This document shows, piece after piece, positions 47,510 through 56,400 of a stretch of 64,000 bases of DNA. Made by a program: the position numbers and the translations under genes. The notes under the pieces were generated by a model. That model was not told where the DNA came from. It ran no database searches and saw only the letters and a program-made list of their open reading frames with translations. How positions within the stretch are numbered: position 1 is the stretch's first letter; each line of letters starts with the position of its first letter. Source of the stretch: M3007 sp031373665 (GTDB lineage Bacteria > Bacteroidota > Bacteroidia > Chitinophagales > Saprospiraceae); assembly GCA_031373665.1 (NCBI GenBank), contig JANMMZ010000043.1, forward strand, positions 124,001 through 188,000, read 5' to 3'.

Positions 47510-48058
47510 TTAAGAGTTTGATGCAGTGTATAACATTTCTTTGATCCACGCTAGGTCAGCATCTATGGGCTGGCCTACTATTTTAGATTGTTCGTCAAGG
47601 CGACGAAGTTTTAGGTGCAAGTCAAACAAATCATCAGATTCAAACACCTCCCGTTCTGCTTCGGTCATCATGCCACCTTGATGAATTAGGGTAATCTTGC
47701 TGGCTTCAGACAGTCCGTGGAAGTAATCAGGATTGGTACTCACCAGATAACGTTTGGCCGTTACATGTCCTGCTACCAAACGACATATTTTTTCTGAAAG
47801 ACCGTGTTCACGAAGTAAATCCGCTCCTTTGGCTTCATGGCTTCTAACACCAAAATGCCCCATTGTCTCTTCGGTGTCTTTTGTTTCTACCAAATGGCCT
47901 ATATCATGCAGAAATGCTGCTAGAATAAACTCCACATCATTGGGCAAGATAGAGCGGGCTAATACAGCAGATTGCACCGCATGTTCTATCTGACTAACGG
48001 GTTCACCATGGTACTCCTCATGTCCACGATTTTTGTAAAATGAAAATATTTTTTCCAA
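47510..48058 (-). CDS. PhnZ-like HD-domain mixed-valent di-iron oxygenase
   Basis: A 182-residue HD-domain protein of the phosphonate-degradation HDIG family. PhnZ cleaves (R)-1-hydroxy-2-aminoethylphosphonate with O2 to glycine and phosphate. The full ligand set is visible: His26 (QIEHAVQ), His51-Asp52 (LHDIGH), His74 (HEAKGADLL), His98 (GHVTAKRYLV) and Asp155 (RRLDEQSK). The Tyr16-x-Gly-Glu19 pair that moves on substrate binding in PhnZ is also conserved. No ATG is in frame before residue 66, so the start must be near the TTG at 48058, the numbering used here. A TACCTTTG box at 48056-48063 overlaps that TTG. The YncE/phosphoesterase gene follows by 4 bases. A PhnY-type hydroxylase is absent. 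Confidence 0.85.
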   Translation of the reverse strand: MEKIFSFYKNRGHEEYHGEPVSQIEHAVQSAVLARSILPNDVEFILAAFLHDIGHLVETKDTEETMGHFGVRSHEAKGADLLREHGLSEKICRLVAGHVTAKRYLVSTNPDYFHGLSEASKITLIHQGGMMTEAEREVFESDDLFDLHLKLRRLDEQSKIVGQPIDADLAWIKEMLYTASNS

Positions 48059-48110
48059 AGGTAAGGAACAATTTTATAATAAAGGTGCAAATATTTAAAA
48101 ACCAAAATGG

Positions 48111-48133
48111 AAAAACGGCATTGCGCCGTTTTT
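48111..48133. terminator. terminator between susD-like and HD-oxygenase genes
   Basis: Perfect 9-bp stem AAAAACGGC with GCCGTTTTT and a 5-base loop, ending in a T-run on either strand. It lies 45 bases after the SusD stop, so the HD gene probably has its own promoter. A one-mismatch -7 box, AATATTTG, is on the minus strand just downstream. Confidence 0.8.
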
Positions 48134-48177
48134 CCACAATTAAACCCATTTTGTATGAAGTAAAACGATTGCTATTC

Positions 48178-49647
48178 CTATTTCAAATGCCACATTTTGG
48201 TATTAAGGTCATCTGCACCTTGTCTTCCAACGGCATCATTATAACTTTTAGCATTGAGTGCTTGCTCAATGATTGGATACCTAAAGCGTACAGGAATCAA
48301 ATTATTATTCTGATTAGATGGACCCGCTTTCAATGCTGGTATTCCAGTGCGGCGCCAGTCAAACCAAGCCTCTAAGCCTTGGAAATACAATGAAATCCAT
48401 TTTTGGAATCCAATTTTTGCAAGTTTTTCACTAGAAGATCCCTCATATGAGGTTTGGGCACGGGTCAGGTAATCAGCAGGAATCGTAAGGCCATAAAATG
48501 CAAACGATCCAGATACGCCATTTTCATAATATGTTTTTGCCGTTCCTAAAATTAAGCCTTTTTCAGCCGCTTCAGCCAATAAAAACTGTAATTCAGCATA
48601 GGTCATAACTACTCCTTTCGCAATGCTAAGTCCTTGAGTAGAGACTGCTTGCTCATAATACAATGTGCCAATGGTTGACTGAAACTGTGGACCACCATTG
48701 AATTGCAATGCTTCAACATCATTAAGTCCATTAGGGATACCGATGTACTCTGGATTAGCACCACCAATAGTACCAGGTGTTGGGCGAAAGAAAATAGGTA
48801 TCCGTGTATCGCCTAGGCTTTTCAAGGTATCCATCAATGTCTTACTAGCGCGAAACTCATTGAATGAACCAATACGTGAAGAGTGAAGCGGAAACTGATC
48901 TGGAGATGCAGCAGCATACGAAAACACTGCATTGTCTGCAACGCTTTCAAAAATTGGATTGGCCGTAGGATTGTCAACAATAGCCTTCAAATCTGCACTG
49001 ACATCACGTTTGCGAGAAATGCGCATCAATGCGCGAATCCTAAGTGAATTAGCCAATTTTTTCCACTTGGTAACGTCTCCTTTGAAAATCACATCACCTG
49101 CCACCAATTCTGAAGAAGTACCCAATAATTCATTGGCTGTTTTCAAATCAGCTAAAATTCCATTATAGATTTGCTCTTGTGAGTCATACGCTGGAAGGTT
49201 CTGGCCAGTTTTAGCCTGTGTCGCTTGAGAATATGGAATATCACCATAGGCATCAGTTGCCAAAGAGAACATCCAAGATTTCAAAACTAAGGCTACTCCT
49301 TTGTAGTTCTTTTCACCATTAGCATCGCTTTGTACAATAATATTTTGCACATCACGCATGTTATCAAATACGTTGTTCCATATATTGTTCAACTCTCCCC
49401 AAAGATATCGGTCTTCATTTACGAATTGGTTTTTAGCCGTATGCTGTATCACAATATTTCCAATGCCCCAAGTTTCGCTCAACAAAGAGTTCATCATATC
49501 ACGCTCAATTTGTGGCAACAGCAGTGCTGAACTCACTTCAATCGGCGCGTTTGGGTTGGTATTAATATCGTCAAAATTTTTGGTGCAGCCTAGAGAAAAA
49601 ATCATTAGACCAAAAATAAAGAAATGTTTTATCGAAATATTTTTCAT
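48178..49647 (-). CDS. SusD/RagB-family outer-membrane lipoprotein
   Basis: A 489-residue lipoprotein with lipobox SLGC (Cys21). The following TKNFDDINTNPNAP carries the acidic residues of a surface-export signal and the usual SusD-like_2 start. The chain has the TPR-rich SusD pattern (ANELLGTSSELVAGDVIFKG, KWKKLANSLRIRALMRIS, FRASKTLMDTLKSLGDTR, LAEAAEKGLILGTAKTYYENG, KIGFQKWISLYFQGLEAWFDWRRTG). SusD proteins lid the SusC channel and capture ligand. It follows susC-like by 84 bases, the normal order. No glycoside hydrolase or SusE/F gene is beside it, so the ligand may not be a glycan. Confidence 0.92.
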   Translation of the reverse strand: MKNISIKHFFIFGLMIFSLGCTKNFDDINTNPNAPIEVSSALLLPQIERDMMNSLLSETWGIGNIVIQHTAKNQFVNEDRYLWGELNNIWNNVFDNMRDVQNIIVQSDANGEKNYKGVALVLKSWMFSLATDAYGDIPYSQATQAKTGQNLPAYDSQEQIYNGILADLKTANELLGTSSELVAGDVIFKGDVTKWKKLANSLRIRALMRISRKRDVSADLKAIVDNPTANPIFESVADNAVFSYAAASPDQFPLHSSRIGSFNEFRASKTLMDTLKSLGDTRIPIFFRPTPGTIGGANPEYIGIPNGLNDVEALQFNGGPQFQSTIGTLYYEQAVSTQGLSIAKGVVMTYAELQFLLAEAAEKGLILGTAKTYYENGVSGSFAFYGLTIPADYLTRAQTSYEGSSSEKLAKIGFQKWISLYFQGLEAWFDWRRTGIPALKAGPSNQNNNLIPVRFRYPIIEQALNAKSYNDAVGRQGADDLNTKMWHLK

Positions 49648-49731
49648 ATAAATATGATTGAATAGATGGAAAATAGTACCTGAAAGCCAAATATTGTATT
49701 GACTTTCAGATACATTTTTTAAAAAATTAAT

Positions 49732-52700
49732 TTAGAAACGGAAGTTCAAGTTAACACCCCAACTGCGAGTAGAGGGTAAAGCAACTGACTCTACACCTGG
49801 GATCACAGTACCGCCAGAAGTAGATGAAGTTTCAGGATCAATGTGTGGTACTTCTGTCCACAGTGCCAAATTGCGGCCTACCAAACTAACACTAAAGTCA
49901 CGAAGGCCTGACTTTCCCCATACTTTATTTGGGATCGTGTAGCCTAGGCGCACTTCACGAAGTTTTACAAATGAAGCGTCATAGACAACGCCCTCTATTA
50001 ATCGGCGACCTAAAGTGTAGGTTGTATGCCATTCACGCGAACTCAACTTAACTGTATTTGGGCTATAAGTACCGTCGGCATTTTTCACAACACCTTCACC
50101 TATTACGCCATTACCTGCTTGAGTCAAATCATATCCATTGGCACGACCCTCTAGTGTCTCTACCAATTGACCTCCCTCACGACCGACTGTTTGGGTATGG
50201 CTATATACCTCGCCACCATACCGAATATCCAATAATGTACCGAGTGATATACCTTTGAATGTGAAAGTATTGCTGATACCTCCCAGCCAATCTGGGTTGT
50301 AGTTGCCCAGTTTCACACGAGTTGAAGTTGCTTCTGGTTTGCCTGCTGAGTTATATACTACTTGGCCTACAGATTTGCCAGAAGCATCGTAGTATTTTGA
50401 ATTAGGGTCACTGCTAACACGTTCAAAACCAATACCATACATATCTCCCATTTGCTCACCTACACGCGCCTCTACAGTTACATAGCGATTTGCGATCACG
50501 TAGTTGGTTACAGCCTGACCAGTGATTGGGTCATTGAATAATTCTTTAACCTCGCTGCGGTTGCGTGAGAAATTAAGCGCAACATCCCAAGAGAAATTAC
50601 GTGTTTTGACTGGAGTTGCATTGAAAGTAATTTCAATGCCTTGGTTTTGAATCAAACCAGCATTGATAATACGCGCAGAATAACCAGATGTGCCTGTTAA
50701 AGGAATTGGTAAAATTTGGTTTTCGCTATTCGTATTATAGTATGTGAAATCTATACCCATACGATTCTTGAAAAACCGAAGGTCAAAACCTGTCTCTATC
50801 GAAGTAGATATTTCAGGCTTTAAATCAGAGTTCACTAGGGTAGGGGACTCACTGTAAGAAGGCGATCCCAATACTGCCGTTTGTGCATTGTAAACCGCAG
50901 CCAATTGGTATGGGTCAGTATCATTACCAACTTGTGCTAGTCCCAAACGAAACTTTGCAAAAGACAATACATTGCTCTGCATTTTGAGGGCATCAGTCAG
51001 TACAAAACTAAGGTTAGCGGCGTAATACAAATAACTGCGAGAATCGCTAGGAAGCGTGCTAGACCAGTCATTGCGTGCAGATAGATCAAGGTAAAGGAAG
51101 TTATCAAAGCCAAGTTGGCCTGTAGCGTAAAGTGAATTGATCCGCTTCTCTGTAAATGGGGTTCCGGCTAGGTTTTGAACCGCTACACGAGAGTTGCTCA
51201 AAGTAAATATACCAGGCACCGCAAGTTCTGGAGCGATCACATCTGAGTAACGACCAACTTGACGCATGGCATTGCCACCTACTCCAAGATTCAAATCAAA
51301 ACGCTCTGTCAATGCTTTTTTATAGCCTAACAAAAAATCTACGTTGGTTTCAGTAAAGCCAACGCGCTCCTCACGGTAACTACCGCGTTGAAAACGCTGG
51401 GTGCTGTATGCACGCTTACGAGCACGAAACTCATTGCTTGCATCTGTACCGCCACGAACCATCAAACTTAGGTCTTTGGTGATGTCATAAGTCAACGACA
51501 AGTTGCCAAAAACGCGGTCAATATCTTGGCTATTGGTGTTTTCAAACAAACCAAAATAAGGATTATCATGATAATTGTAGTTAGAGTTAAATTGATTCAA
51601 ACCTTCACGGCCTGCCATCCAGTAATCCCTCATGGCAGCCACATTAGCACCACGACCCAACCAACAGTTGAATAGGTACATGATGTTTTCTGTGCCATAA
51701 CTTAAATTTGGACGGTTTGAACTGGTGTTCTTCATATAGTTGATGGCTGTTCTAACCTTCAATTTTGGGCTAAGGTTGTATCCACCAGCAAAAGCAACGG
51801 TATTGCGCTTTAAGTCTGTATTTGGAACAGTACCTGTCTGATCAAGCCAAGTGTAAGAAAGGCGGAAATCGCTCTTATCATTGCTTCCTGATACTGCCAC
51901 ATTGTGGGTCTGAGTAATACCAGTTTCAAAGAAGTCGCGTACATTATTTGGAGATGCTACCCAAGGCGTAGGAGTGATTTCACCCCTTGCTGCCAATTGT
52001 TGTGTAAGATTGACAGGGCCGATATTAGCAAATAAGTTGCCTACATCACCACCCCTAAAACCATTAGAGGTTGGGCCATCAAATTGCTTCAATAATTGAC
52101 CATCGAATCTAGGACCCCAGTTTTCATCTACACCGTCAGCAGAACCGCCACCGTTGCCATCTTTAAAATCAAATATACCACCCAAGCCTTGGCCATAGGT
52201 GTTTTGGTAATCCGGCAAACGCAAAACATTTTCAGCAGTCACCGTAGAGTTGACAGAAACGCCAATACCTTTAGTGTTCTTGCCCGACTTTGTTGTAATC
52301 AAGATTACACCGTTGTTTGCACGTGATCCGTATAGGGCGGCTGCACTTGCTCCTTTCAATACAGTAATAGATTCTACATCATCTGGATTGACAAAACCGG
52401 CACCATTGCCATAATCGGCATCTTGGTAACTATTGCCACTAGATCCACGCTGTTCATTACTAATCGGCACCCCATCAACTACAAATAGAGGCTGATTGCG
52501 ATTGATGTTTAACGATCGTTCGCCCCTTATAGTGACACGAGCCGAAGAGCCGATGCCAGAAGGATTGCCTACAATAGTCAAACCAGCGATTTTTCCAGAT
52601 AAAGCACTCACGATATTAGTTTCGCGAGCCTTATCTAAATTATCGCCTTTTACCTCTTGTACAGAGTAGCCGAGCGATTTTTTTTCACGACTAATACCTA

Positions 52701-53034
52701 AAGCCGTGACTGTCACTTCGTTCAATTGATTGTCTGGAACAAGATCAATTGCAACAGTGGAACCACTGATAGAAACTGACTGGGGGACATACCCAACATA
52801 AGATACCAAAAGTACCTCACCTTGTATTGCCTCAATAGAAAATGTTCCATTTCCATCAGTGACAGTGCCGCGAGAAGTGCCTTTAACCGAAACGGTAGCA
52901 CCTGTTAATGTTTCTTTGGATTCTGAATCTGTTACAGTACCAGTAATGCGTTGAGCATCAACGGTTTGCACAGAAATTAATGCTAAAACAAGGGCATAAA
53001 ATAGACCCTTGAAGGAGACGTAAAGTGCCTTCAT
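49732..53034 (-). CDS. SusC/RagA-family TonB-linked outer-membrane transporter
   Basis: A 1100-residue SusC-type transporter. After the signal peptide (1-27) a carboxypeptidase-regulatory-like domain occupies about 30-110 (RITGTVTDSESKETLTGATV), then the plug (LGISREKKSLGYSVQEVKGD, SGKIAGLTIVGNPSGIGSSA, VTIRGERSLNINRNQPLFVV, VESITVLKGASAAALYGSRA) and a 22-strand barrel ending in NLNFRF. With the SusD-like lipoprotein it should import an oligomer of 1-5 kDa using TonB energy. There is no anti-sigma/ECF pair or hybrid two-component regulator nearby. Upstream lies a -7 box at 53129-53136 and a nested palindrome at 53287-53385. Confidence 0.93.
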   Translation of the reverse strand: MKALYVSFKGLFYALVLALISVQTVDAQRITGTVTDSESKETLTGATVSVKGTSRGTVTDGNGTFSIEAIQGEVLLVSYVGYVPQSVSISGSTVAIDLVPDNQLNEVTVTALGISREKKSLGYSVQEVKGDNLDKARETNIVSALSGKIAGLTIVGNPSGIGSSARVTIRGERSLNINRNQPLFVVDGVPISNEQRGSSGNSYQDADYGNGAGFVNPDDVESITVLKGASAAALYGSRANNGVILITTKSGKNTKGIGVSVNSTVTAENVLRLPDYQNTYGQGLGGIFDFKDGNGGGSADGVDENWGPRFDGQLLKQFDGPTSNGFRGGDVGNLFANIGPVNLTQQLAARGEITPTPWVASPNNVRDFFETGITQTHNVAVSGSNDKSDFRLSYTWLDQTGTVPNTDLKRNTVAFAGGYNLSPKLKVRTAINYMKNTSSNRPNLSYGTENIMYLFNCWLGRGANVAAMRDYWMAGREGLNQFNSNYNYHDNPYFGLFENTNSQDIDRVFGNLSLTYDITKDLSLMVRGGTDASNEFRARKRAYSTQRFQRGSYREERVGFTETNVDFLLGYKKALTERFDLNLGVGGNAMRQVGRYSDVIAPELAVPGIFTLSNSRVAVQNLAGTPFTEKRINSLYATGQLGFDNFLYLDLSARNDWSSTLPSDSRSYLYYAANLSFVLTDALKMQSNVLSFAKFRLGLAQVGNDTDPYQLAAVYNAQTAVLGSPSYSESPTLVNSDLKPEISTSIETGFDLRFFKNRMGIDFTYYNTNSENQILPIPLTGTSGYSARIINAGLIQNQGIEITFNATPVKTRNFSWDVALNFSRNRSEVKELFNDPITGQAVTNYVIANRYVTVEARVGEQMGDMYGIGFERVSSDPNSKYYDASGKSVGQVVYNSAGKPEATSTRVKLGNYNPDWLGGISNTFTFKGISLGTLLDIRYGGEVYSHTQTVGREGGQLVETLEGRANGYDLTQAGNGVIGEGVVKNADGTYSPNTVKLSSREWHTTYTLGRRLIEGVVYDASFVKLREVRLGYTIPNKVWGKSGLRDFSVSLVGRNLALWTEVPHIDPETSSTSGGTVIPGVESVALPSTRSWGVNLNFRF

Positions 53035-53128
53035 AAAATAAAAAATTAGTGTTTAAAATTATACTAAAAACTGGAATAAGAATGTGGTGTGCTAGAGCAT
53101 ATCTATAAGAGTCGGTTAAATGATGGCG

Positions 53129-53136
53129 CAAAAGTA
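53129..53136 (-). promoter_or_regulatory. -7 promoter element for the susC-like gene
   Basis: Minus-strand TACTTTTG followed by CGCC, about 95 bases before the ATG at 53034. The same TTTTGCGCC arrangement precedes the SprB-like gene. Confidence 0.5.
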
Positions 53137-53478
53137 GTTAGTGCTCAAATAGTGCTGCTAAATATGCCTTTAAGTTTGGGTTAAGTATATACTAAGTCAA
53201 TGTTTTGTTGGTTTTGAGCGTGGATAGGGTAGGGGGATGCTAAAAAGACGTAAACCACATGTACATATCAATGTGGGATGTTTTGTTGCCATGCGAGGGT
53301 CTTACGACCCGCAGCACCAGTAATTAAGTGGAACTTAGCCTAGAGAATATATGGATAGTGCGGGTCGTAAGACCCTCGCATGGCAGTCGGATGCGAAGTT
53401 GCGGGCGATAGTGAACAATTTCATTTACCATTTATTTAACATAATATAAATTATAGAAAAATAATGCCCCAAAAAAGA
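53137..53478. other. non-coding spacer between tamB-like and susC-like genes
   Basis: No credible reading frame of gene length is present. Apart from the palindrome at 53287-53385, it is AT-rich sequence without recognisable motifs. Confidence 0.6.
53287..53385. repeat. 99-bp nested palindrome (27-bp perfect arms)
   Basis: Arms 53287-53313 and 53359-53385 are perfect inverted repeats of 27 bases, with a 45-base centre. Each arm itself holds a small palindrome, GGGTC-TTAC-GACCC, so the DNA could form either one long hairpin or two short ones. It is much richer in G and C than the surrounding spacer. It lies in the 444-base gap between the TamB-like gene's stop and the SusC-like gene's start. 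It is most likely a dispersed REP-type element. Confidence 0.75.
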
Positions 53479-56400
53479 TCACTTCTTGAACTGGTTTTTC
53501 ACGCCAGAAATCAAATCATCGAAAGATTCGTAGTCTCTTCGGAAACTAATACCGCCGCCGATACGAGAACGTGTACCGCCGCCCGTAGGATCTGGCTCTC
53601 TACGCTGATACACTTTTAAACGCCAACGACGATTTTCGGTAAGTACAAACTCAATGGCAACATCTTCACCTAAAAACCCTTCTTGTGTTGTACCAAATTT
53701 ATTGAGTCCAAATTGGGAGCCTACATTTACAAGAACCCTATCATTGGCAAAACCGCTGCTTAATCGCACCTGGAGTTCGCGACCACCTTGTAAATTGCTT
53801 GGTTGTCCACTGATGACATCGTTTTGGTACTCATTGTATGCAATATCAAAGTCAATGCTAGAAACGCTTTTTCCAAACAATTCGGAGGCTAAACCCGTCA
53901 AATATCCCGATAATTGGCCACTTAACACTTGGCTAAGCGTATTCACCGCAGAGGCTGTATAATCTTGTGTTTGCGCAAAAGCACCAGATGATGGCAAAAA
54001 CTGCCCTATTACTATTAGGCCGAATACTTGCCTTGACAACTCATTTTGATCCTGCCTAATTAGACGTAATCTGCTGTCTGCCAATGTTTTAAGTTGTGGA
54101 GACACATTTGGAAAATCAAGATCAAACGTAATATTGGGCTTCATTAAATCACCATCAAGGTGCATCGTAACCACGACTAAAGTACCTTTAGAGGCATCAG
54201 AAATGAGGGTTTGATCTGCACCTGTGACCAATAGTTCGTCTTTAATCAAATTGTAGAGCGAGGTATTATCTTCGTAGGTGGCATCTAGGTCAATAAGCGC
54301 ATTATAAGGGTCGCCAAACCACTTAATGGTACCGCCATCCTTTACATTAAATGGCTTGTTTACGATGTTCAATAAGGTAAAATTATATTCCCCTTTTTTG
54401 ATAACATAACCACCATCCATCTTGAACTCGCCTTCACGGTTGATGCTCAATTTTATGTCGCCCTCTCCCCTACTCTTGATTAAGTCGCCCGCTTGTTCAT
54501 CAAATATCAATTGAACCTCTGCTTCTTCTGTTACAGAGAGATTCATTTCAAGATTAAGCCCTTTTAACTCGCTTTTTACGTTTTTTTGTTCGTTTTTAAG
54601 GCTATCTAAGTTAATTTTGCGCTTAAACTTAATAAAATTAATTTCATTAACTTCGCTAGCACTGGTCAATGGGATATATAGCCGCGATTCCTTCCCTGTC
54701 GTAGCATCTATCCGAATATTGGTGCGCACAAATGAACCTGTAAATTGCGCATCAAATGCGCCAATACCTTGTCCATAATATAGTTCATTGTTCAGTTTGG
54801 AAGTATTAAGCATCATAAACGAATCATCGTTCGATTTGATAGAGCAAGCCAACTCCCATTTACTGAAATGATCGTGTCGGATTCCACCTTTTATTTTAGC
54901 ACTGTGCAGTCTTCTGGGTGAAGCATCCCAAATGGTTGCTCCATCAGCCCAAATACTGTAGTCAGTCAATACAACTCGTTGGCTATCGATATAACAGGTA
55001 GTGTTCAAGTAATTTATTTTAGTACTGCCTGTCACCCAAACTTCTCCGTTCACCCCTACCCTATTCACGGGGCCACCCACCATGATTTCTCCATCCAATT
55101 TTCCAGTAGTATTGGAAATACCCGGGATAAAAGTCTGCAAAATTTCCATTGGAAATTTACGAATGGACACTTTATTTTGAATCTCCCCGCCTTTAACGAT
55201 CAGATCTACTTCCTCCACTAGTTTGGTGTCGCTACCATTGGGTCGGTAAGCACCTGCTAGTCGCAGCTGTTGGTTTTCATAATTCAAGAGAATTTTCCAC
55301 CAAACGGGCCCTGTTAGGCTATCGGCTTCGATATTTCCGTTGATATCACCGTAAGGTATTCCATTTACAAAAACAGTATCCGTAGCAATAAAAGTGCTGA
55401 TACCTTTTGCGGTGAATACATCCTGAATTTTTACATCAAAGTCGAAAAGTTTTCCTCTTAATTTGACCGACTTTCGCTTGATAATCGGGTTAATAAAGTC
55501 CAAATCAAAGTTGGCTAAAGCCACCGACAGACCCCTACCGTTGTTGAAACTATCAATAACGATACGTCTATTTTCATTGAAAAATTCAAAATTATTGGTA
55601 GCGAAATACCCTTTACTAAATCGTATATAGTTATCATCCGAGATCACCCATTCATCATTGAACAGGGCAAGGTTGGAGGCGTCAAACTTTACCTGCCAAA
55701 GGCTATCAACGATTGAAAGTATGCCGGATAAGTTTACCGCTTTCACGAAACTGGACGTATCCTTCCCTTCCGCGCTGAAATTAAAACTCAGGTCATCTTT
55801 ATTCAATAAACCTTGGAAGTTGATGGGAGCCAAATCCCTTCCTTTGACACTGCTTATGGGCACATCCACAACAAATTGGGCACTATTCCCCCGCCCTATC
55901 CAATTCAACTTAACTTTTTCTGCCTTGATAGCCCCAGATCTGATTTCTGGCACATATAAATTCAAGAGTGTTTCCCCATTTTCCCCATTTACTTTCGCAT
56001 TGGCTCTGATCTCAAATAGGGTATCAATATTGGAAAATAGTTGGGGTAAATCTTGCAAATCTTTGATGTGCAGATCAATCACATAATTATCATTGATGGA
56101 CAAGGAGTCCACTGTGGGCATTCCTAATTTTTTGGAAATTTCAGGATGGTAATAGGCAAATAAGTCCCTCAAGTGATTGCCGACTTTTCTAAGGTCGAAA
56201 CGCCCTTTGAGTTCAGCATCCATAATATCAGAGCGAATGCTAAAGTAATTAGATCCGTCTGCCTGATACGACGATGTAAATCTCAGAGAATCGATGATAT
56301 GTGTAAAGTTTCGTTGCTCTCCAATCTCTATAATTTTAAAATTTCGCAACATAGCAGTGCCATTCAGATTTTGCCAACTGCTACCACTTAACCGCATCTG

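Noticed and set aside
48178..53034. Classical polysaccharide utilisation locus
   Set aside because: SusC and SusD are present but no glycoside hydrolase, lyase, sulfatase or hybrid regulator lies within the window near them.
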